A stretch of 64,000 nucleotides of DNA from Achromobacter spanius (GTDB lineage Bacteria > Pseudomonadota > Gammaproteobacteria > Burkholderiales > Burkholderiaceae_B). A program made the translations under genes and the position numbers. How positions within the stretch are numbered: position 1 is the stretch's first letter; each line of letters begins with the position of its first letter. This document shows positions 1 through 6,692 of the stretch, in pieces. The stretch lies in contig NZ_CP025030.1 of assembly GCF_002812705.1 (NCBI RefSeq), forward strand, positions 1,612,001-1,676,000, in the 5' to 3' direction. Below the pieces are notes generated by a model. It was not told the DNA's origin, did not search any database, and saw nothing but the letters and a program-made list of their open reading frames with translations.

Positions 1-584
1 TAGGCCAGGCGCCCAAAGAACGGGACCCACACGCCGTCGCCCACGCTGGGCGCCTGGTCGGGCAGCATGCCCACCGATTCGCCGCGACGCAGCGCGCGCA
101 CGAATTCGCGTACGCCCTGCATATTGGCCGGGACGGCGTTGACGGCGGAACTGTTGCGCGCCGTCTCCAGCAAGGGGGCCAGCACGTCTTTGCGCGGGGG
201 GCGGAACATGACCGTCATGGGCATCTGGCGGGCCAGATAGCGGGCGGTGATTTCAAAGCAGCCCAGGTGCGGGGTCAGGAACAGGATGCCGCGCCCTTCG
301 GCGCGGGCGGCGTCGACCACCTCGTTATCGTCCGACACGACCTGGGCCAGGCTTTCCGCGTTCTTGAACCAGACGCGGGGGTTCTCAAGAATCATTGCGC
401 CAGTCTCGGCCGCGGCCTGGCGCGCGAAGGCCGCGCCCGGGTAGCCGGCCTGCGCGGCATTGGCCTGAAGGCGCCGCCGATACTTGCCGGGCCAGGCGTA
501 CACGGCCAGTCCCGCCGCGCGGCCAAGGGCGTGCGCAACCGGTAGTGGCAGGGCGGCGAAAAGTCGGAACAGAGCGAGCAGCAT
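1..584 (-). CDS. Lipid A biosynthesis acyltransferase (LpxL/HtrB family), partial
   Basis: An inner-membrane enzyme that transfers an acyl chain to the lipid A precursor during lipopolysaccharide synthesis. The visible 194 residues start with a hydrophobic segment (MLLALFRLFAALPLPVAHAL) and contain the acyltransferase motif H-x4-E in PHLGCFE, at about residues 105-111. A second conserved block, MLPDQAPSVGDGVWVPFFG, lies near the cut end. The family is about 290-310 residues long, so roughly a third runs off the left edge. The ATG at 584 is the first start before the hydrophobic segment. It is divergent from metK, an arrangement I recall from Bordetella relatives. Whether it acts as LpxL or LpxM cannot be told from this part. 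Confidence 0.85.
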   Translation of the reverse strand, partial: MLLALFRLFAALPLPVAHALGRAAGLAVYAWPGKYRRRLQANAAQAGYPGAAFARQAAAETGAMILENPRVWFKNAESLAQVVSDDNEVVDAARAEGRGILFLTPHLGCFEITARYLARQMPMTVMFRPPRKDVLAPLLETARNSSAVNAVPANMQGVREFVRALRRGESVGMLPDQAPSVGDGVWVPFFGRLA

Positions 585-686
585 GCGGCAAATAGAAAAG
601 GACGGGCAGGGTTATGCCGGTGTTCGGGAATATGTTCATACCCCCGCCGCGAGCATAAGAACGGCATTTTCGCTTAAAATCCGTCC

Positions 687-771
687 AGTCGCCGAGTTAA
701 CCGACAACTTGCGGGGCGACGGCAAGGGTAAAGCGCTTTGCGCGGCCTTTGCCAAATCCGCTAAAGCGTCG
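687..771 (+). promoter_or_regulatory. Candidate SAM-II-type riboswitch in the metK leader
   Basis: The leader can fold as an H-type pseudoknot. P1 pairs GTCGCC (688-693) with GGCGAC (715-720). The loop after the first P1 strand begins GAGTTAACCG, close to the GATTTAACCG that I recall for SAM-II aptamers. P2 pairs CTTGCGG (708-714) with CCGCTAAAG (758-766), and CGAC (702-705) with GTCG (768-771); GCTAAA is also a SAM-II hallmark. An extra hairpin, GGCAAGGG (721-728) with CCTTTGCC (746-753), is inserted in the long loop and would compete with the alternative pairing CTTGC/GCAAG. A -10-like TAAAAT at 675-680 would start RNA almost exactly at P1. Downstream, GTCCGG (796-801) can pair with CCGGAC (839-844) just before the metK ribosome site. 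Family assignment is from remembered consensus, not a covariance search. Confidence 0.6.
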
Positions 772-859
772 CGCCCAGATAGCGTATGTCATGCAGTCCG
801 GGGTGCAACGCGCCTCGTGAACCTATGCGCCGGCAAGGCCGGACACTAAGGACGCATCT

Positions 860-2023
860 GTGGCCAATAACGATTTTCTCTTCACTTCCGAATCCGTCTC
901 CGAAGGGCATCCCGACAAGGTTGCCGACCAGATTTCTGATTCGATCCTGGACGCCATCTTCACGCAGGACCCCAACGCGCGCGTTGCAGCCGAAACGCTG
1001 TGCAACACGGGCCTGGTCGTGCTGGCTGGTGAAATCACCACCACCGCCAACGTGGACTACATCCAGGTTGCGCGGGACACCATCCGCCGCATCGGCTACG
1101 ACAACACCGAATACGGCATCGACTACAAGGGCTGCGCGGTGCTGGTTGCTTACGACAAGCAATCGCCCGACATCGCCCAAGGCGTCGATCGCAGCTCGGA
1201 AGACTATCTGAACCAGGGCGCGGGCGACCAAGGCCTGATGTTCGGCTATGCCTGCGACGAAACGCCCGACCTGATGCCTGCCCCGATCTGGTACGCGCAC
1301 CGCCTGGTGCAGCGCCAGAGCGAACTGCGCAAGGACGGCCGCCTGCCGTGGCTGCGTCCGGACGCCAAATCGCAAGTGACCTTCCGCTACATCGACGGCC
1401 GCCCGGCGGAAGTCGACACCGTGGTGCTGTCGACCCAGCACGCGCCGGAAGTCACGCAAGAGACCATCCGCGAAGCGGTGATCGAAGACATCATCAAGCC
1501 GAGCTTCCCCGAAGGCCTGATCACGCCGCAAACGAAGTTCCTGGTCAACCCGACGGGCCGCTTCGTCATCGGCGGCCCGCAAGGCGATTGCGGCCTGACC
1601 GGCCGCAAGATCATTGTCGACACCTACGGCGGCGCATGCCCGCACGGTGGCGGCGCGTTCTCGGGCAAGGATCCGTCCAAGGTTGACCGTTCGGCTGCTT
1701 ACGCGGCCCGCTACGTGGCCAAGAACATCGTGGCCGCCGGCCTGGCGCGCCAGTGCCAGGTGCAGGTCAGCTACGCCATCGGCGTGGCCGAACCGATCAA
1801 CATCACGGTCTACACCGAAGGCACGGGCGTCATCCCCGACGACCAGATCGCCAAGTTGGTGCGCGAGCACTTCGACCTGCGTCCGAAGGGCATCGTGAAC
1901 ATGCTGGATCTGCTGCGCCCGATCTACGCGAAAACCGCCGCCTACGGCCACTTTGGCCGTTCCGAGCCGGAGTTCTCGTGGGAAGCCACGGACAAGGTTC
2001 AGGAATTGAAGAAGGCGCTGTAA
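860..2023 (+). CDS. metK: S-adenosylmethionine synthetase
   Basis: Cytoplasmic enzyme that makes S-adenosylmethionine from methionine and ATP, the methyl donor of the cell. At 387 residues it has normal length. The N-terminal ATP-binding motif GHPDK is at about residues 17-21, [12 protein letters not shown] follows at about 115-126, and the glycine-rich phosphate loop [17 protein letters not shown] is near residue 258. The start is GTG at 860, preceded by TAAGGACG as ribosome site; the next sequence, [20 protein letters not shown], matches the usual N-terminus. It stands alone, closed by a strong terminator. The leader carries a SAM-II-like pseudoknot, so feedback by its own product is likely. 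Confidence 0.98.
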   Translation: MANNDFLFTSESVSEGHPDKVADQISDSILDAIFTQDPNARVAAETLCNTGLVVLAGEITTTANVDYIQVARDTIRRIGYDNTEYGIDYKGCAVLVAYDKQSPDIAQGVDRSSEDYLNQGAGDQGLMFGYACDETPDLMPAPIWYAHRLVQRQSELRKDGRLPWLRPDAKSQVTFRYIDGRPAEVDTVVLSTQHAPEVTQETIREAVIEDIIKPSFPEGLITPQTKFLVNPTGRFVIGGPQGDCGLTGRKIIVDTYGGACPHGGGAFSGKDPSKVDRSAAYAARYVAKNIVAAGLARQCQVQVSYAIGVAEPINITVYTEGTGVIPDDQIAKLVREHFDLRPKGIVNMLDLLRPIYAKTAAYGHFGRSEPEFSWEATDKVQELKKAL

Positions 2024-2044
2024 AACAGCGGATCTTCATGAAGA

Positions 2045-2081
2045 ACGCCCCTGCCATGAAGAATGGCAGGGGCGTTTTTTA
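2045..2081 (+). terminator. Intrinsic terminator of metK
   Basis: A perfect 13-bp stem, ACGCCCCTGCCAT (2045-2057) with ATGGCAGGGGCGT (2063-2075), a five-base loop, and a run of T at 2075-2080. It lies 22 nt after the metK stop. Confidence 0.95.
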
Positions 2082-2106
2082 TGGGAGACGACCCTCTCCA
2101 TGAAGC

Positions 2107-2174
2107 ACGTAGGATGGGTGAAGCGCGCCAACCTCTCCACCACTGCGCCAACGCCGATCGCGCGCAACCCATCA
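2107..2174. repeat. Palindromic intergenic repeat, copy A
   Basis: Starts GTAGGATGGGTGAAGCGCG and ends CGCGCAACCCATC, so the ends form an imperfect inverted repeat around a variable centre. Copy B lies 140 bp away in opposite orientation and copy C is at 25.5 kb. Together A and B fill much of the 295 bp between metK and the convergent amidase gene. Between them I see no gene or clear signal. Confidence 0.8.
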
Positions 2175-2313
2175 ACCGCCGATGGCATGACGCCGCACTG
2201 GTTAAGAACAATCGCGCATTTGATGGCCCGGCTTAAGAACCCTTGGGCGTTTTCGACGACGCCAGTTCAGAACGCTTGGGTTCTTGGCCTTGTCCATAAG
2301 ACTCTACCGTTGC

Positions 2314-2382
2314 TTGATGGGTTTCGCGCGAACCTTGTCGGTTTTCTAATCCCCTGCGTTGCGCGCTGCACCCATCCTACAG
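2314..2382. repeat. Palindromic intergenic repeat, copy B (inverted), overlapping the amidase stop
   Basis: On the minus strand it reads GTAGGATGGGTGCAGCGCG and ends in ACCCATC, the same family as copies A and C. The first bases of the repeat, in the reading direction of the amidase, supply the TAG stop codon at 2377-2379. The repeat therefore inserted into, or ends, the coding sequence. Confidence 0.8.
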
Positions 2383-3984
2383 GTCCCACGGTGACATATC
2401 GGGCGTCTGTCGCGTCGGCGCCAGCACCCGTTCCAGCGTTGCCGCGCAGTCCAGCAGTGGGGCATCGCGGCCCGCGGGGGCCAGTAGCTGTACACCGATC
2501 GGCATGCCTTCGGCGTCGAAACCGGCGGGTAGGGTGATGGCGGCCGCGCCCAGGAAATTGGCGGGGCGCAGCAGCTTGCCAAGGCCTACGTGGCGCACGT
2601 CTTCGGCGTCCAGCGGCTGCGCACCCTGGTCGCAGGCGGGCATCAGCAGGGCGTCCAGCCCTTGCATGGCGCCGGCAAATGCGGCCATGTCGGCCTGCCG
2701 CCGGTTCAGCGCGGCTTCGTAGTCTGCCTGCGCGATCCGGCCGCCCGCCGCGATGCGCGCGCGCACCACTTCCCACAAGGGCGCGGCGGGGTTTTCGGCC
2801 AGCGCGCCGAAATAGCGATAGGCCTCGTACGCCAGCACCAACGAGTTGTCGTCCGCCATGCGGGCGAACGACAAGGAGGCGGGCGGATGCCAGGCGGTGG
2901 GCCTCAGGCCGGCTTGTGCAAGGCGCTCTTGTGCTTGATGCCAGACCTGCAGGGCGGCGTCGGACAGCGGCGCGGGCCAGGCTTGTGGCGGCAATATGGT
3001 GACAGAGATGGGAACGTTTAAGGCGGAGGAGGAGGCGGCAGCAGGGAGGGCAACGTCACCGGAGGCGGCGGAGGAGGCGAGGAAGGCGGAGGAGGAGGAG
3101 GCAGAGGAGGAGGCAGTAGGGGGCGTAACAGCACCGGCGGAGGTGGGGGCGGTAGCGGTGGCCGAGAAGGCGAGAGCGTTAGCGGCGACTCGGCGCGCCA
3201 CGGGATGGCGCAGCGCGGTGACGCAGGAGGCGTGCAGCGCCAAGGTGGCGGCGTCGTCCACATCGGGTCCGGCCAGCACTTGCGCCAGCAGCCGGGCGTC
3301 CGCCACGCTGCGGGCGATGGGCCCCAGCACATCCAGCGTGTCCGACAGTGGCAGGCAGCCGGCGCGGCTGATCAGGCCCGACGATGGCTTGTAGCCCACC
3401 ACGCCATTAAGCGCGGCGGGCGCGCGTACCGAACCGCCGGTGTCGCCGCCCAGTGCGATGGGCGTCAGGCCGGCCGCCACCGCCACGCCCGCGCCGCTGG
3501 ACGATCCGCCGGGCGCGCGTGCGACCTTGGCGTCCCACGGGTTGCGCGCCGTGCCTTGGGTAGGGTTCTGGCCCGACAGCCCAAACGCGAATTCCGTCAT
3601 GCGCGTCTTGCCCAGAATCACCATGCCCGCCGCCGCCAGCGCGCGCACCGCCGCCGAGGTTTCCGTGCTGATCACGCCACGCCGCGCCTGCGAGCCGCCG
3701 GTGGTGGGCGTGCCCTGCCACTGGATGCTGTCTTTCACCGCCACCGGCACGCCGTGCAAGGGACCCAGCAGCATGCCCGCGTCCTGCAACCGGTCCGCCG
3801 CGTCGGCCTGGGCCAACGCGCGTTCGGCCGTGACTTCGCTGAAGGCAGCCAGTGGCGCGGCGCGTTCGATGCGGTCCAGGAAGTGGGCGGTGACCTGGCG
3901 CGAGCTCAGTTCACGGTCACGGATGGCGCGAGCCAGTTCGCGGGCGTCTCGAAAATGCAGGTCGGTGGGGTGTTGTGCTGGCAT
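2377..3984 (-). CDS. Amidase (amidase signature family) with a low-complexity insert
   Basis: Hydrolyses an amide bond; the substrate cannot be told. The amidase-signature Ser-cisSer-Lys triad is visible: Lys in GVPVAVKDS near residue 84, the serine cluster GGSSSGAG near 160, and the nucleophile Ser in GGDTGGSVRAP near 185. About residues 273-321 are an Ala/Ser/Pro-rich stretch, unlike the rest of the protein and not typical of the family, placed where a surface loop is expected before the C-terminal half. The C-terminus ends at a TAG donated by a palindromic repeat. I chose ATG 3984 (MPAQHPTDLHF) over an in-frame TTG at 3996; neither has a strong ribosome site. It follows the MFS transporter gene on the same strand, but a terminator separates them. 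Confidence 0.85.
   Translation of the reverse strand: MPAQHPTDLHFRDARELARAIRDRELSSRQVTAHFLDRIERAAPLAAFSEVTAERALAQADAADRLQDAGMLLGPLHGVPVAVKDSIQWQGTPTTGGSQARRGVISTETSAAVRALAAAGMVILGKTRMTEFAFGLSGQNPTQGTARNPWDAKVARAPGGSSSGAGVAVAAGLTPIALGGDTGGSVRAPAALNGVVGYKPSSGLISRAGCLPLSDTLDVLGPIARSVADARLLAQVLAGPDVDDAATLALHASCVTALRHPVARRVAANALAFSATATAPTSAGAVTPPTASSSASSSSAFLASSAASGDVALPAAASSSALNVPISVTILPPQAWPAPLSDAALQVWHQAQERLAQAGLRPTAWHPPASLSFARMADDNSLVLAYEAYRYFGALAENPAAPLWEVVRARIAAGGRIAQADYEAALNRRQADMAAFAGAMQGLDALLMPACDQGAQPLDAEDVRHVGLGKLLRPANFLGAAAITLPAGFDAEGMPIGVQLLAPAGRDAPLLDCAATLERVLAPTRQTPDMSPWDL
3022..3168 (-). repeat. Purine/pyrimidine-asymmetric low-complexity tract inside the amidase gene
   Basis: On the plus strand this is almost all GGA/GGC/GAA triplets (for example GGAGGAGGAGGCAGAGGAGG), so one strand is purine-rich. 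It encodes the Ala/Ser/Pro-rich insert of the amidase and keeps frame. Clustered GG and GGG runs could form G-quadruplex or triplex DNA. Triplet slippage is the simplest origin. Confidence 0.75.
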
Positions 3985-3995
3985 GGCTCTCTTCA

Positions 3996-4036
3996 AGAAA
4001 AGGAAAAGCCTTCCGGCCCTGAGGGGTCCGGAAAGC
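3996..4036 (-). terminator. Intrinsic terminator after the MFS gene
   Basis: On the minus strand CTTTCCGG (from 4035 to 4028) pairs with CCGGAAGG (4016 to 4009), with an 11-base loop, followed by the U-rich CTTTTCCTTTTC. It lies just before the amidase start, so most transcripts of the transporter gene should stop here. Confidence 0.7.
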
Positions 4037-4066
4037 GTTTATACGGGGCGCGCTGGAGCGATCTCA

Positions 4067-4162
4067 GAGATGGCTTTCAGCGGCGACTTCGGCAGCGCCT
4101 TCAATGATGCGTTCAGCAGCGACTTCAGCAGCGACTTCAATGCTGCTTTCAGCAATTACTTC
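4067..4162 (-). repeat. 12-nt tandem array spanning the MFS stop codon
   Basis: Eight 12-base units, consensus GAAGTCGCTGCT, run from the last codons of the transporter gene into its 3' flank. The first unit reads GAAGTAATTGCT and contains the TAA stop (4156-4158) where other units have TCG. Because 12 is a multiple of three, the frame stays open for 38 more codons to a second TAA at 4039-4041, encoding Leu/Lys/Ser tetrapeptides such as LLKSLLKSLLNA. Confidence 0.85.
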
Positions 4163-5475
4163 AGCGTCTGCCCGCGCGTTTCGGGCATGCGGATGAAGGT
4201 GATCAACGTGATCACGGCGCCGGCCAGCACGTAGTAGAAGAACCAGCGTTCCATGCCTTTGCTTTGCAGCCAGGTCAGCAGGTAGGGCGTGGTGCCGCCC
4301 AGCAGCGCCACAACCAGGTTATACGGTGTGCCGATGCCGACGGCGCGCACGCTGGTGGGAAATTGTTCCGACATGATGGCCGGGGCAATGGCCGTGTACA
4401 TGGCGTACAGCACCAGGCCGAACAGTTCCACGGCCAGGATCGACCCGAACGACGGGCCCAGCGTGGTCATGAGCGGGTAGAAGAACACCAGGTAGCCGGC
4501 CGCGAAGAAAATCAATTGCGGCTTGCGGCCGATGCGGTCGGACAGCATGCCGAACAGCGGCTGCACCAGCATGAAGACAATCAAGGCCACGGTGTTGGCC
4601 GCGAACGCGGTCTTGGGGTCGGCGCCCACCTGGCGGATGGCGTAGGTGGGCACGTAGGCCACGAAGATGTAGAACGCAAACGTCGTCAACACCGAAAAGC
4701 CCACGATGCGCAGCACTTCACGCGGGTGGTCGCGCAGCAGCGTGCGCAGCGGCTGCTTTTCGATGCCGGCTTGCTTGGCGTGGGAAAACGCTTCGGTTTC
4801 GGGAATCGAGCGGCGGATCCACATGCCCGCCAAGCCGCCGAACGCGCCCAGCAGGAACGGAATGCGCCAGCCCCAAGAGGCCATGTCGGCCTTGGTCAGG
4901 GTGGACGTCAGGATCCAACCCACGGCGGACGCGGCCAGGATGCCCACGGCGGCGCTGAAGAACACAAAGCTGGAATAGAAACCGCGCTTTTCCGGCGGCG
5001 CCATTTCAGCCAGAAAGGTCGTGGCCGAGGCATACTCTCCGCCTAGCGACAACCCTTGCAAGAGGCGCGCGGCGGTCAGCAGCAACGGAGCCGCCAAGCC
5101 GATGGTGGCGTAAGTGGGGGTGATGGCGATGATGAGGGAACCGCCCGCCATCATCAGAATCGTCAGACCCAGCGCGGCTTTGCGGCCGTAGCGGTCGGAA
5201 AAGATGCCCAGCACCCAGCCACCCACGGGGCGCATGAAGAAGCCCACGGCGAAGATGCCGAAGGTGGCGAGCAGCGCCGTTGTTTCATTGCCTTCCGGAA
5301 AGAACTGGCTGGAAAAGAAGATGGCGAACGAGGCGTAGATGGTCCAATCGAACCACTCGACCGCATTGCCTACACTACCGGCCAGAATGGTGCGGGCGCG
5401 GGATACGGGCGCCGCGCTGGCGGGCGCGGCGCTTGCCCCTTGCTTGCTGCGCAAGGTCGCGGATGGGCTGCTCAT
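4156..5475 (-). CDS. MFS transporter, metabolite:H+ symporter (MHS) type
   Basis: Inner-membrane proton-driven symporter of the same branch as ProP, KgtP and ShiA; the substrate is probably a small organic acid or osmolyte, but is not known. The 439 residues carry the MHS opening GNAVEWFDWTIYASFAIFF and the loop 2-3 motif DRYGRKAAL. About 12 membrane segments can be counted, and it ends ETRGQTLK as relatives do. I chose ATG 5475 because TGAGGACG precedes it; an upstream in-frame start at 5508 lacks a ribosome site. It is divergent from a double Lrp/AsnC regulator across an AT-rich gap, which suggests that regulator controls it. The stop codon lies inside a tandem repeat. Confidence 0.88.
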   Translation of the reverse strand: MSSPSATLRSKQGASAAPASAAPVSRARTILAGSVGNAVEWFDWTIYASFAIFFSSQFFPEGNETTALLATFGIFAVGFFMRPVGGWVLGIFSDRYGRKAALGLTILMMAGGSLIIAITPTYATIGLAAPLLLTAARLLQGLSLGGEYASATTFLAEMAPPEKRGFYSSFVFFSAAVGILAASAVGWILTSTLTKADMASWGWRIPFLLGAFGGLAGMWIRRSIPETEAFSHAKQAGIEKQPLRTLLRDHPREVLRIVGFSVLTTFAFYIFVAYVPTYAIRQVGADPKTAFAANTVALIVFMLVQPLFGMLSDRIGRKPQLIFFAAGYLVFFYPLMTTLGPSFGSILAVELFGLVLYAMYTAIAPAIMSEQFPTSVRAVGIGTPYNLVVALLGGTTPYLLTWLQSKGMERWFFYYVLAGAVITLITFIRMPETRGQTLK

Positions 5476-5592
5476 GTCGTCCTCAGGTAAGAGTTTATTT
5501 TTGGTCAAAAAAACAGTTTAAATTTGTGTTTTTATCAATGCGCGAACGTTAGATTAATGAATATAGTCACGTCAAGTAAGGGTAAGCCCTTA

Positions 5593-6564
5593 ATGCCAGT
5601 GCTGGATGACACCGACCTGGCCTGCCTGATCGCGTTGCAGGCAGACCCCCGCGCGTCCTGGCGCGAGCTGGGCGCGGCCACCGGCATCGCCGAGCGCACC
5701 GTGGCGCGCCGCATCCGCCGCCTGATGGAAGCCGATGCGCTGCGCGTCATTGCCGAACCCGATCCGCTGGCCATGGGGCAGGGCGTGGTGCTGCATGCCT
5801 GGGTGCGCTGTCGATCGGGCCGGGTGCCGGACGTGGCGGAGCAACTGGCGCGGCTGGACATCAGCCAACTGGTGGTGACGCTGGCCGGCACGGCCGACCT
5901 GATGGCCGAACTGACCCTGGCCGACGCCGCCGACATGCCGGACGTGGTGACGCGGGTGTTGCCGTCCATCGACGGCGTGGAACACGTGGAAGCGCGCCTG
6001 GTGCTGCGCCCCTTCAGGCGCGCGGGCCAGTGGCGCATCCAGGCGCAGCCGGCCGTGGCCGCCGCCGAGGCCGCACCCGCGCAGCCGCCCGCTGCGTTGA
6101 GCGAGCCCGAGCAGCGCATGATGGCGCATCTGATGCGTGACGGGCGCGCCAGCCTGGCCGAACTGGCCGAACACGCCGGCGTCAGCGAACCCACCGCGCA
6201 GCGCTTGTTGCAGCATCTGGTTGAGCGTCGCGCGCTGAGCTTTCGGGTGGAAGTTGAACCCGCCTTGGTGGGCTTTCCGTTGGAAGCGGTGATTTCAGTG
6301 CAGGTGCGGCCGCAAGCCGTTGACGCGCTGGCCGCGCATCTGGCGCTGGATCCGCACACACGCTGCCTGTTTGGCACCAGCGGCGCATCGCAACTGTTCT
6401 GGCACGTGCTGTGCCGCGACAGCCTGCATCTGTGGGAAGTGGTGACACGCAGGCTGGGTGAGCTGGACGGCGTACTCAACAGCGAAGTCGGCGTGGTGAT
6501 GCGCGCGCACAAGCGTTGCGGCATTGTGCGTGCGGGGGCGCGCCTGGAAGCGGACGCGGCCTAG
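5593..6564 (+). CDS. Lrp/AsnC family regulator with two fused Lrp units
   Basis: Transcription regulator made of two tandem Lrp/AsnC modules in one chain of 323 residues, about twice the usual 150-170. Module one has a winged helix at about residues 4-50 (SWRELGAATGIAERTVARRI) and an effector domain to about 145. After an Ala/Pro-rich linker (AAAEAAPAQPPAALSE), module two has its own helix-turn-helix (LAELAEHAGVSEPTAQRLL, about 190-210) and effector domain. A single chain could thus act like a covalent dimer. ATG 5593 (MPVLDDTDL) is preceded by AAGGG at about 10 nt; ATG 5557 is an alternative. Divergent from the MFS gene, its likely target. Confidence 0.85.
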   Translation: MPVLDDTDLACLIALQADPRASWRELGAATGIAERTVARRIRRLMEADALRVIAEPDPLAMGQGVVLHAWVRCRSGRVPDVAEQLARLDISQLVVTLAGTADLMAELTLADAADMPDVVTRVLPSIDGVEHVEARLVLRPFRRAGQWRIQAQPAVAAAEAAPAQPPAALSEPEQRMMAHLMRDGRASLAELAEHAGVSEPTAQRLLQHLVERRALSFRVEVEPALVGFPLEAVISVQVRPQAVDALAAHLALDPHTRCLFGTSGASQLFWHVLCRDSLHLWEVVTRRLGELDGVLNSEVGVVMRAHKRCGIVRAGARLEADAA

Positions 6565-6692
6565 CGCCCAAGGCCGGCCGGCCCGCGTTCTTGTCTGCGT
6601 TCTTGTTGCGGCCGCGCCCGCAGCCGTGGCCGCGGGGCGGGCTTGGTTGCCAGGAACCGCTCGGCGGTTGTTGCCCCGGCGGGGGCATCGCT

